Assembly (NCBI GenBank): GCA_003220195.1
Contig: QHRT01000175.1
Location: 1-7,109, forward strand
Direction: 5' to 3'
Source of the DNA: Candidatus Rokuibacteriota bacterium
GTDB lineage: Bacteria; Methylomirabilota; Methylomirabilia; Rokubacteriales; CSP1-6
Length of the DNA stretch: 7,109 bases
Below, one piece after another: positions 1 to 5,531 of this stretch (position 1 is the first letter of the stretch; every line of letters starts with the position of its first letter). The notes under the pieces were generated by a model. The model was not told where the DNA came from. It ran no database searches and saw nothing but the letters and a program-made list of their open reading frames with translations. Made by a program: the position numbers and the translations under genes.

Positions 1-159
1 CGCTACGGCAAGGCGGCTGTGAAGCACCTCGATGGCGAGCACGGAGTCGTCCGTGAAGTGGATGTCGAGTCGGCCAGCGTCAGGCTGGATGACGTGCGAC
101 ACCGACTTCCCCGCGATCTCGTCCATGATGTGCGCTATGTCGGTGCGCGACCTTCCCAT
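1..159 (-). CDS. Small hypothetical protein, 3' end beyond the window
   Basis: Open minus-strand frame of 53 codons that starts at 159 and runs off the left edge without a stop. It begins MGRSRTDIAHIMDEIAGKSV and continues into an alternating hydrophobic/polar stretch that looks like beta strands (residues about 20-53, including RLDIHFTDDSVLAIEVLH). I do not recognise the family. The start is supported by a GGAGG Shine-Dalgarno sequence at 169-173, 9 nt before the ATG. It has the same orientation as the integrase, about 240 bp beyond that gene's stop. An IntI-like core heptamer (GTTGAGC on the minus strand, 204-198) lies 38 nt upstream of the ATG, where a gene cassette boundary would be expected. 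The overlapping plus-strand frame at 32-250 has no RBS and an unconvincing composition. That this ORF is a cassette is inference. That it is a real gene is moderately likely. Confidence 0.5.
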   Translation of the reverse strand, partial: MGRSRTDIAHIMDEIAGKSVSHVIQPDAGRLDIHFTDDSVLAIEVLHSRLAVA

Positions 160-197
160 GCCAGCTAGCCTCCGCGCCTCACGTCACTCGACTGAAG

Positions 198-230
198 GCT
201 CAACGCGATCTCACTTGAACTGCGTTAAGC
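198..230 (-). other. Candidate IntI recombination site (attI/attC-like inverted core pair)
   Basis: Read on the minus strand, GCTTAACGC (230-222) and GCGTTGAGC (206-198) form an inverted repeat, 8 of 9 positions paired, around a 15-nt centre. The outer heptamers GCTTAAC and GTTGAGC fit the integron consensus RYYYAAC and GTTRRRY exactly. A GTTCAAG motif follows the first box after 3 nt, as an L''-type box often does in attC sites. The total of 33 bp is shorter than a normal attC (roughly 57-140 bp), and the 15-nt centre is longer than the L-R spacing in simple attI sites. It could therefore be a truncated attC, an unusual attI, or coincidence. Confidence 0.3.
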
Positions 231-266
231 GACTGCGTTGTTCCGTGTAGCGCGGCGAACAGTCGC
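229..266. repeat. Inverted repeat / stem-loop in the intI 3' flank
   Basis: GCGACTG (229-235) is perfectly complementary to CAGTCGC (260-266). Inside it, TTCCG (241-245) can pair with CGG (253-255) and AA (258-259), leaving a bulge and a 7-nt loop. It abuts the attI/attC-like core pair. No U-tract follows on either strand, so it is not a standard intrinsic terminator. Confidence 0.4.
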
Positions 267-320
267 GGCCGTCTCGCGGACGTTTGCGTTTCCGGGGCCT
301 TGCGGTCTCCGGATGACCGG

Positions 321-367
321 GTGCCGCGTTATCTTGCGAGGCGTCGCAGGATAACGCCGCGGCGCAC
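321..367. repeat. Long bulged hairpin just downstream of intI
   Basis: The core arms 326-339 and 344-357 match at 13 of 14 positions (GCGTTATC ... GATAACGC with TGCGA/TCGCA inside) around a 4-nt GGCG loop. An alternative outer register pairs CCGC (324-327) with GCGG (359-362) and GTG (321-323) with CAC (365-367), leaving small bulges on one arm only. The hairpin begins about 30 bp past the integrase stop codon. There is no U-rich tail, so it could be a weak terminator or mRNA 3' stabiliser, or a folded recombination-site element. The GTT...AAC order is opposite to that of an attC outer box. Confidence 0.5.
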
Positions 368-398
368 GCGGTCAGGCGGGCGGCTTGGCCCTCGGCGA

Positions 399-1475
399 TC
401 ACGAAAGGAACATCCGGTCGGCCGGGCTCTTGACGCCGGCCGGGCCGCGGTTGAGGACATGCGTGTAGATCATCGTGGTGCTGATGTCGCGGTGGCCGAG
501 TAGCTCTTGAACGGTACGGATGTCGTGCCCGTCCTCGAGCAGATGGGTCGCGAACGAGTGGCGGAACGTATGGCAGGTCGCGGGCTTCGGAATTCCGGCA
601 GCGCGTACCGCGTCCTTCACCGCGCGCTGGAGCACCGATTCGTGCAGATGGTGACGGCGATGCTGACGGGTTGCGCTGTCCACGTAAAAACGCGTGGCTG
701 GGAAGACCCATTGCCACGCCCAGTCACGCCCGGCATTCGGGTACTTCCGAGCGAGGGCGCCGGGCAACTCGACCCAGCCTGCGCCGTGCCGCAGATCCGC
801 CTCGTGCTGTTTGCGAACGCGCTCCACGTGGGCGATCAATCCAGGCTTGATCGCGGCCGGCAGCATCGTCACCCGGTCCTTCCTCCCCTTGCCGTCACGG
901 ATCACGATCTGGTTGGTCGCGAAGTCGACGTCTTTCATTCGGAGGCGGCAGCACTCAAGCAAACGCAGGCCAGCGCCGTACAGCAGGACGGCCATGAGTC
1001 GCGGCGCGCCGTTCAAGCCCTGGAGGATTGCGCGGACTTCGTCGCGCGTCAGTACGACCGGCAGGAACTGGGGCCGCCTGGCGTGGACGACCTCGTCGAG
1101 CCACGGCAGCTCGACACCCAGCACGACGCGATAAAGAAAGAGGAGCGCGGCCAGCGCCTGGTTCTGGGTCGACGCGGCAACCTTGTCACGAACGGCGAGC
1201 GCCGTCAGGAACGCGGTGACTTCGGGCGCGCCCATCTCCGCCGGGTGCCGCTTGTCGTGGAAGAAGATGTACCGCCTGATCCAGTGGACGTAGGCCTTCT
1301 CGGTGCGGCGGCTGTAGTGTCTCGTCCGGATCGCGTCCCGGACTCGGTCGAGTAGCCGCGGCTTCGGCTGGCCGGACACCTGTGCTTCAGCGACGCGTGG
1401 CGTTGTGGCGACAGCCAACTCCGCACACGTCGGATACGACAACGAGCGATTCGAATGGCGAGTGATGACGCCCAT
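399..1475 (-). CDS. intI: Integron-type tyrosine recombinase (IntI family)
   Basis: Site-specific tyrosine recombinase, 358 aa with the chosen start, of the class that captures and excises gene cassettes at attI and attC sites. Compared from memory with class 1 IntI1, it is colinear with a constant offset of 25 residues. The N-terminal SAM-like DNA-binding domain contains HYSRRTEKAYVHWIRRYI (53-70). The catalytic residues are R171, K196, H302, R305, H328 and Y337, matching IntI1 R146, K171, H277, R280, H303 and Y312. The IntI-diagnostic insert ALARKYPNAGRDWAW (240-254) separates it from XerC/D and phage integrases. The C-terminus carries STTMIYTHVLNRGPAGVKSP. ATG 1475 was chosen because a G-rich GGGGGG stretch precedes it; ATG 1520 and TTG 1544 are in-frame alternatives, and all give an N-terminal extension relative to IntI1. 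No frameshift or missing key residue is seen. Its 3' end faces the structured tract and the small ORF at the left. The family call is firm; the presence of a functional integron is not. Confidence 0.95.
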   Translation of the reverse strand: MGVITRHSNRSLSYPTCAELAVATTPRVAEAQVSGQPKPRLLDRVRDAIRTRHYSRRTEKAYVHWIRRYIFFHDKRHPAEMGAPEVTAFLTALAVRDKVAASTQNQALAALLFLYRVVLGVELPWLDEVVHARRPQFLPVVLTRDEVRAILQGLNGAPRLMAVLLYGAGLRLLECCRLRMKDVDFATNQIVIRDGKGRKDRVTMLPAAIKPGLIAHVERVRKQHEADLRHGAGWVELPGALARKYPNAGRDWAWQWVFPATRFYVDSATRQHRRHHLHESVLQRAVKDAVRAAGIPKPATCHTFRHSFATHLLEDGHDIRTVQELLGHRDISTTMIYTHVLNRGPAGVKSPADRMFLS

Positions 1476-1572
1476 GCCCACGCCCCCCGAAGGCGGCTTT
1501 TGTTTGTGGAGACCGAACATAGCCGAGGCGATCGGAGGGGGCAAGGCAAATCACGCTGTACCGAATCCCGAT

Positions 1573-1598
1573 CCCGCCGGCTGACCAATTCAGGCGGG
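1573..1598. repeat. Small hairpin between intI and the amidohydrolase gene
   Basis: CCCGC (1573-1577) pairs with GCGGG (1594-1598) and CTGA (1581-1584) with TCAG (1590-1593), with a 3-nt bulge and a CCAAT loop. It sits in the 199-bp divergent region between the intI start and the amidohydrolase start. A TATGCT hexamer at 1635-1640 could be a -10 element for the plus-strand operon, but no convincing -35 accompanies it. I found no IntI core heptamer in this interval. Confidence 0.25.
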
Positions 1599-1674
1599 TA
1601 CCACAAGCGACGATTCCTGCCGCGTTCAGTGAGCTATGCTGGGAGCCAATTCCTTCCAGACCAGGGAGGCATCC

Positions 1675-2784
1675 ATGGCGAAAGCCGGCTTCAAGCTCCT
1701 CGACTCGGATATGCACATCATCGAGCCCGCGGATCTCTGGGAGCGCTACATCGACCCCGCCTTCCGAGCGCAAGCGCCGCGCGGCTGGCCCGGGCCGGAG
1801 AATCCGTCCGTGCTGGAGGTCGCCGGCAAGGTGATGCCGCGGATTGCCGCGACCCCGCAGGCGCACTACCAGACCATGTACAAGCGCAAAGAGGGGCGAT
1901 ACCGGCACGCCATAGAGCGGGGTTACGATCCGCACTCCCAGCTCGAGGCGATGGACGTCGAGGGGATCGACGTGGCGGTCCTCTTCCCGACCCGAGGCCT
2001 GTACGCGCTCGCGACCGATGATCTCGCACCCGACCTCGCCGCCGCCATTGCGCGCGCCTACAACGACTGGCTCGCGGATTTCTGCGCGCCGGATCCGACG
2101 CGCTTGATCGGAGCGGCGATGGTGGCGCCCCACAACGTCGACGCGGCGGTCGCCGAGACGCGTCGCATGGCGCAGCGCGGGTTTCGAGCGATCTTCATGC
2201 GCCCGAACGTCGTCCACGGCCGCAACTGGCACGATCCCCACTACGATCCGCTCTGGGCGGAAGCGGAGCGATTGGGTGTGGCGGTGTGCTTTCACGAGGG
2301 CGGGCTCGTGTACCTGCCGCAGACGGGCGCGCGCTTTCCTCAAGTGATGTTGCACCACACCTGCACGCATCCGATGGAGATGATGCAAGCCACGGTGGAC
2401 TTCATCGGCGGCGGTGTGCTGGCCCGGTTCCCGACGCTGCGCGTGGGGTTCCTGGAAGGCAACTGCTCCTGGGTACCGTTCCTCCTGTGGCGGCTCGATG
2501 AGCACTACGAGTGGCGGCGCGAATGGGACGCGCCCGGCTTCACGATGACGCCGACCGAGTACTTCAAGCGCCAGTGCTTCGTCTCGGTCGATTGCGACGA
2601 GGAGCCGGCGAAGTACACGGTGGACTGGATCGGGGAGGGGAACATTGTCTTCTCCACCGATTACCCGCACGCCGACGCGAAATATCCCGAGGCGTCAGAA
2701 CGGTTCTTGAAGCTCCCGCTGTCGGATTCGGCGAAGCGCCGGATCATGTGGGACAACTGCGCCAGGCTGTACGGGCTCGCCTGA
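1675..2784 (+). CDS. Amidohydrolase (amidohydrolase-2 / ACMSD-like metal-dependent hydrolase)
   Basis: Predicted TIM-barrel metal-dependent hydrolase or decarboxylase of 369 aa, in the amidohydrolase-2 family that includes 2-amino-3-carboxymuconate-6-semialdehyde decarboxylase and aromatic-acid decarboxylases. The substrate is unknown. The N-terminus has LLDSDMHIIEPADLWERYID (8-27), in which D12 and H14 occupy the strand-1 metal site. H207 lies in CFHEGG, HHTCTH follows at 227-232, and D329 in FSTDYPHAD (326-334) is the expected catalytic or metal Asp of strand 8. The first ligand is Asp rather than the His of the classic HxH motif; D-x-H variants are common in environmental members. ATG 1675 is preferred over the upstream ATG at 1636 because AGGGAGG (1663-1669) precedes it by 5 nt. 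It is the first gene of a likely operon with the DinB-like gene 27 bp downstream. A cytoplasmic enzyme, since no signal peptide is seen. Confidence 0.9.
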   Translation: MAKAGFKLLDSDMHIIEPADLWERYIDPAFRAQAPRGWPGPENPSVLEVAGKVMPRIAATPQAHYQTMYKRKEGRYRHAIERGYDPHSQLEAMDVEGIDVAVLFPTRGLYALATDDLAPDLAAAIARAYNDWLADFCAPDPTRLIGAAMVAPHNVDAAVAETRRMAQRGFRAIFMRPNVVHGRNWHDPHYDPLWAEAERLGVAVCFHEGGLVYLPQTGARFPQVMLHHTCTHPMEMMQATVDFIGGGVLARFPTLRVGFLEGNCSWVPFLLWRLDEHYEWRREWDAPGFTMTPTEYFKRQCFVSVDCDEEPAKYTVDWIGEGNIVFSTDYPHADAKYPEASERFLKLPLSDSAKRRIMWDNCARLYGLA

Positions 2785-2811
2785 GCCTTCGCGCGCGCGA
2801 GCCGCAGACGG

Positions 2812-3405
2812 ATGAACTACATCGGGACGGACAGCGACTTCACCACTGTCCTGGCCGAGGGTGCGCTCCTGGCCGAGGAGACGCAGCGCGCGTTCGGCCG
2901 ACTCTCCGCCGAGCAGGTGAACTGGAAGCCGGCCGAGCGGGAGTGGAGCGTCGGCCAGTGCTTCGACCATCTCGTCATCTCCAATCGGCCGTACCTTCCG
3001 ATCATCGAGGAGATTCGTGACGGTCGGCGGCGCCGGCGAACGTGGGAGCGCATGCCGTTACTCCCTCGTCTCTTCGGGAGGATGCTCATCAAGACGCTTC
3101 GACCGGACTCGGGGCGGAACGTCAAGGCGCGGCCGGCGTTTCAGCCGTCGGAGAGCCACATCGGTCCGACGATCATTTCGACGTTCCTCGAGCAGCAAGA
3201 TCGGTTGCTCCGTCTCATGGCCGAGACTCGCGACCGCGATCTCTCCCAAGTCACGATCACGTCGCCGGTGCTGCCGGTCGTGACCTACAGCGTGATGGAT
3301 GCCTACCGCATTATCGTGGTCCACGAGCAGAATCACTTCGTCCAGGCGACTCGGGTGATGGAGTCGAACGGCTTTCCCGGATCGCCGCGTGCCGCGGTTC
3401 GCTGA
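2812..3405 (+). CDS. DinB-superfamily (DinB_2-like) protein
   Basis: A 197-aa protein with the DinB four-helix-bundle pattern. The N-terminal helix is followed by WSVGQCFDHLV (45-55), which carries H53, and a late helix holds VVHEQNHFVQ (169-178) with H171 and H175. These three histidines fit the metal-binding triad of the superfamily, which includes DinB nuclease-like proteins and mycothiol- or bacillithiol-dependent transferases. Many members have no known reaction, so a specific activity cannot be named. A basic run RDGRRRRRTWER (about 69-80) lies between the helices. The gene starts 27 bp after the amidohydrolase stop with only a weak purine-rich GCAGACGG in front, suggesting cotranscription. 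Cytoplasmic; no signal peptide. Confidence 0.82.
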   Translation: MNYIGTDSDFTTVLAEGALLAEETQRAFGRLSAEQVNWKPAEREWSVGQCFDHLVISNRPYLPIIEEIRDGRRRRRTWERMPLLPRLFGRMLIKTLRPDSGRNVKARPAFQPSESHIGPTIISTFLEQQDRLLRLMAETRDRDLSQVTITSPVLPVVTYSVMDAYRIIVVHEQNHFVQATRVMESNGFPGSPRAAVR

Positions 3406-3415
3406 TCCGCGACCG

Positions 3416-4036
3416 ATGAGCACGAAGGGCCCGTTGTCTCCATCCCGATGCGCACGTCAGGCTCTCGTCGCGATCGTCGCCGTGACCGCGGTCGCGGTCG
3501 GGACAGCGGTTCCGAGCGCGGCGGCGTCCGACACCCGACCTCGATGCGAGGCCGAGCCCGGTCGGCGAGCCGAATCGATTCGCGGTGACGTCACGCGCGG
3601 CCGGGCCTTCAATCACATGACCGCAGCTGGCTGGATCGTTCGGCTCATGCCGGGGCCGGAGGGCTGGTTCCTCCAGATCACCACCAGAGGGCGCGAGGAC
3701 GACGATCTGTCCCGCCTGACTCCACCATGGCACTTCGTCCCCAACGCGCGCGAGATCGAGGGGTGGCATTTTCGGAACGCCGACAACACCGGACCGAACG
3801 AGGGCAGCGTGAATGCGCCTCAGGAGCTCCGGGACTTCATCTTCTCGCCCGCGGTCGGGCGAGACCTCGAGTACAACGGCAGCGCGACGAGGCCCGACGA
3901 CGTCGAAAAGGTCCGATCGTTCGGGCGCGGCTGGCTTTTCATCGACTCGTACCGGCTCACCCCACCGCGCAAGGGCGAGCGCGCGGCGTTCGAGCGTCTC
4001 GAGTTCTCGGCGTGTTTGACGTGGCCGGCCGGCTGA
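3416..4036 (+). CDS. Secreted protein of unknown function
   Basis: A 206-aa protein with a clear Sec-type signal peptide: basic n-region (R11, R14), hydrophobic core LVAIVAVTAVAVGTAV (17-32), and likely cleavage after SAAA (34-37). The mature part is about 169 aa. It has no transmembrane segment and is rich in Trp, Arg and Asp, with stretches such as GWFLQITTRGREDDDLSRL and GWHFRNADNTGPNEGSVNAP. The only two cysteines after the signal are C44 and C200, near the two ends, so a disulfide closing the domain is plausible. I do not recognise the family and give no function. ATG 3416, 10 bp after the DinB-like stop, was chosen because the signal peptide begins there; an earlier GTG at 3389 overlaps the previous gene. 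It is probably the third gene of the amidohydrolase operon. Confidence 0.8.
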   Translation: MSTKGPLSPSRCARQALVAIVAVTAVAVGTAVPSAAASDTRPRCEAEPGRRAESIRGDVTRGRAFNHMTAAGWIVRLMPGPEGWFLQITTRGREDDDLSRLTPPWHFVPNAREIEGWHFRNADNTGPNEGSVNAPQELRDFIFSPAVGRDLEYNGSATRPDDVEKVRSFGRGWLFIDSYRLTPPRKGERAAFERLEFSACLTWPAG

Positions 4037-4058
4037 CGCGCGCACGTCGAGCCGGCCG
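4026..4058. terminator. Hairpin at the convergent gene junction (possible bidirectional terminator)
   Basis: CGGCCGGCTGAC (4026-4037) pairs with GTCGAGCCGGCCG (4046-4058) apart from one bulged base, giving about 12 bp of stem around an 8-nt loop. It overlaps the stop codon of the secreted-protein gene and lies between convergent genes, where termination is needed. A second small stem (CCCGA 4060-4064 with TCGGG 4071-4075) follows. There is no U-tract on either strand, so Rho-dependent termination, or a hairpin that only protects the mRNA end, is equally possible. Confidence 0.35.
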
Positions 4059-4081
4059 ACCCGAAAGACGTCGGGAAGGGG

Positions 4082-4546
4082 TTACGCCGGCAGCCTGAAC
4101 CCCTGTCGCGCCAGCAGCTTCCAGCCACTGTCCTGCTTCTGCCAGACCTGGAGGGCGCCGATCCTGGTGGTCGTCGCTTTGCCCTCGAGCTCGGATTCGG
4201 CGAGATAGATGTGGCGTGCGATCGCGGCGTTGCCGACGACCGCCACCTTCAAGTCCGGGAAGGTGAGGGACTTGACGGTCTGCTTGCGCGTCATCACCCC
4301 GTTGATGAATTGTTCCTTCGTCTCGGCCCGTCCGTCCGAATGGCCGTAGCTGATCTGCGGGGCCGTCACCTGCTCCAGCTTGGCCTTGTCCTGTTCGAGC
4401 AGCGCCTTTCGCAAGATATCGACGTTCTCCTTCACCGCCGACTCGTCAGCGGCGTCGGCGCTCGCTGATCCGGAGAACAACACGCCGGTCGCGCCGAGCG
4501 CGAATGCGCCAGAAAGAACCGCCAGGTCACGACGCGATACGTCCAT
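4082..4546 (-). CDS. Exported NTF2/SnoaL-like protein (DUF4440-type)
   Basis: A 154-aa protein of the nuclear-transport-factor-2 cone fold, best matching the DUF4440/SnoaL-like group. It begins MDVSRRDLAVLSGAFALGAT, with SRRDL (4-8) resembling a twin-arginine motif, a hydrophobic stretch to about residue 24, and a likely cleavage site at ASA (28-30). The mature domain starts with the helix ESAVKENVDILRKALLEQDK. It continues with ISYGHSDGRAETKEQFI and ends in the beta-strand pattern ALQVWQKQDSGWKLLARQGF typical of the family. The pocket ligand or reaction is unknown; such proteins may be enzymes or binding proteins, probably periplasmic here. The start is secure: AAGGAGG (4553-4559) sits 6 nt upstream. 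It lies downstream of the methyltransferase gene on the same strand, but the 208-bp gap and its own promoter candidate suggest separate transcription. Confidence 0.85.
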   Translation of the reverse strand: MDVSRRDLAVLSGAFALGATGVLFSGSASADAADESAVKENVDILRKALLEQDKAKLEQVTAPQISYGHSDGRAETKEQFINGVMTRKQTVKSLTFPDLKVAVVGNAAIARHIYLAESELEGKATTTRIGALQVWQKQDSGWKLLARQGFRLPA

Positions 4547-4590
4547 GGGTTCCCTCCTTGACAGGCCGGCTCACCGCCCGGCGTGGCCGA

Positions 4591-4619
4591 AATGTACTCC
4601 GCAGCTGCTCCTCTGTCGA
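4591..4619 (-). promoter_or_regulatory. Sigma70-type promoter candidate for the NTF2-like gene
   Basis: On the minus strand, TCGACA (4619-4614) matches 5 of 6 bases of the -35 consensus. After exactly 17 nt it is followed by TACATT (4596-4591), which matches 4 of 6 bases of the -10. Transcription would begin near 4584 and leave a leader of about 38 nt holding the strong AAGGAGG ribosome site. It is a sequence match only. Confidence 0.4.
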
Positions 4620-4754
4620 ACGGACGCAGCGCAGCCGGCGTCCCGGTGTGCGGCCTCTCAGTGCGGGCATCGCGTTTGCTCTACAGAGTCCAGAGCCGAT
4701 CGAGCGGAGGGACAGGAGCGTGGCGGTCCACGACCTCTGGTACAAGAACGCGAT

Positions 4755-5495
4755 TCACGCGACGATCAAGCGATAGCCCAGATCGATCTCGTCGAGGTCG
4801 AGAAGCTCGCGATGGCGGGCCTTCCACTCTCCGCTCCGAAGATCCGCGGCGAGTCGACCGAGCCCGCTCTCGAGCTCGGCGGCAGGCATCGTCGCGTACG
4901 TGGAGATCCCCGCCCGCACTCGAGGATCGAGATAGGCTTCGGGCCGTCTCCAGAAGGCGCCGTGAAAGCCGTCGACACAGTCGTGAGGAATCGGGACGGG
5001 GATGATCTCGCTCGGTCCCAGAACGGAGGTGATGTCCGCGATCGCCAGCGCGCGTCGTCGATCGATGTCGGACGCCGGGAAATAATCCCGCAGGAGCCAG
5101 AACGATTCCCAGATCTCCTGATCCCAGGCGAGGATCACCACTCGCCGCCGCGCGACCCGGCGCATTTCGGCGAGGCCGCGGCCCTTGTCCGTCCAGTGAT
5201 GCACGGTGAGGATGGCGAGCGCGGCCTCCACGGCGCCATCGCGGAGCGGCAAGTCCTCCGCCGCCGCTTGGATGACCGGCGCTGTGCCGGCCGGGCGTTG
5301 TCGAATCATGACCGCCGACGGCTCCACCGAGAGGACCCTGCGGTCGCGAGGCTCGTAGGAACCGGTTCCTGCGCCGACGTTCACGACCGATAAGGAATCG
5401 TCCAGCGCTCGGTTGATTCGCTCCGCGATCCTGGGATCCGGCCGCCGCGTGCGGGAGTAATCGATACCAAGCGTGTCGTAGTCGGGGCTGCTCAT
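4755..5495 (-). CDS. Class I SAM-dependent methyltransferase
   Basis: A 246-aa Rossmann-fold methyltransferase of the Methyltransf_11 (UbiE/type 11) sort. SAM-binding motif I is VVNVGAGTGSYEP (37-49). An acidic residue at the end of strand 2, E58 in VLSVEPS, would hold the ribose hydroxyls, and AAEDLPL (78-84) is the adenine-contacting motif. LAILTVHHWTDKGRGLAEM continues through motifs IV-V. The C-terminal half (WDQEIWESFWLLRDYFP onward) is the substrate-specific part and gives no clue to the acceptor. It follows the class V aminotransferase gene by 36 bp on the same strand, so the two are probably cotranscribed; no strong ribosome site is seen before ATG 5495. Cytoplasmic. The fold is certain, the substrate unknown. 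Confidence 0.88.
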   Translation of the reverse strand: MSSPDYDTLGIDYSRTRRPDPRIAERINRALDDSLSVVNVGAGTGSYEPRDRRVLSVEPSAVMIRQRPAGTAPVIQAAAEDLPLRDGAVEAALAILTVHHWTDKGRGLAEMRRVARRRVVILAWDQEIWESFWLLRDYFPASDIDRRRALAIADITSVLGPSEIIPVPIPHDCVDGFHGAFWRRPEAYLDPRVRAGISTYATMPAAELESGLGRLAADLRSGEWKARHRELLDLDEIDLGYRLIVA

Positions 5496-5531
5496 GATCG
5501 CCGACGATGCGGCGGCTGTCGCACGCCGGGA

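Noticed and set aside
321..367. Classical Rho-independent terminator for intI
   Set aside because: The stem is good, but no run of T follows on the integrase strand, so it is listed as a structured repeat rather than a terminator.
211..717. Minus-strand frame overlapping the integrase 3' end and the non-coding tract
   Set aside because: It is the integrase DNA read in another frame and then the structured intergenic tract; Arg/Pro-rich with no motif. A frameshifted integrase tail was considered, but the main frame reaches a normal IntI C-terminus.
507..1355. Long plus-strand open frame opposite the integrase
   Set aside because: It lies wholly antisense to a gene with a full catalytic motif set, has no recognisable domain or ribosome site, and is explained by GC-rich codon use.
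1476..1674. Canonical attI next to the intI start
   Set aside because: I searched the AAC and GTT triplets here by eye and none has a matching RYYYAAC or GTTRRRY context; only a small hairpin is present.
1387..2670. 427-codon minus-strand frame opposite the amidohydrolase
   Set aside because: Arg/His/Val-rich shadow translation with no domain; the plus-strand amidohydrolase with its strong RBS accounts for the region.
4527..4745. 72-codon minus-strand ORF between the methyltransferase and NTF2-like genes
   Set aside because: Low-complexity basic composition, no RBS, overlaps the start of the NTF2-like gene and would cover its promoter candidate.
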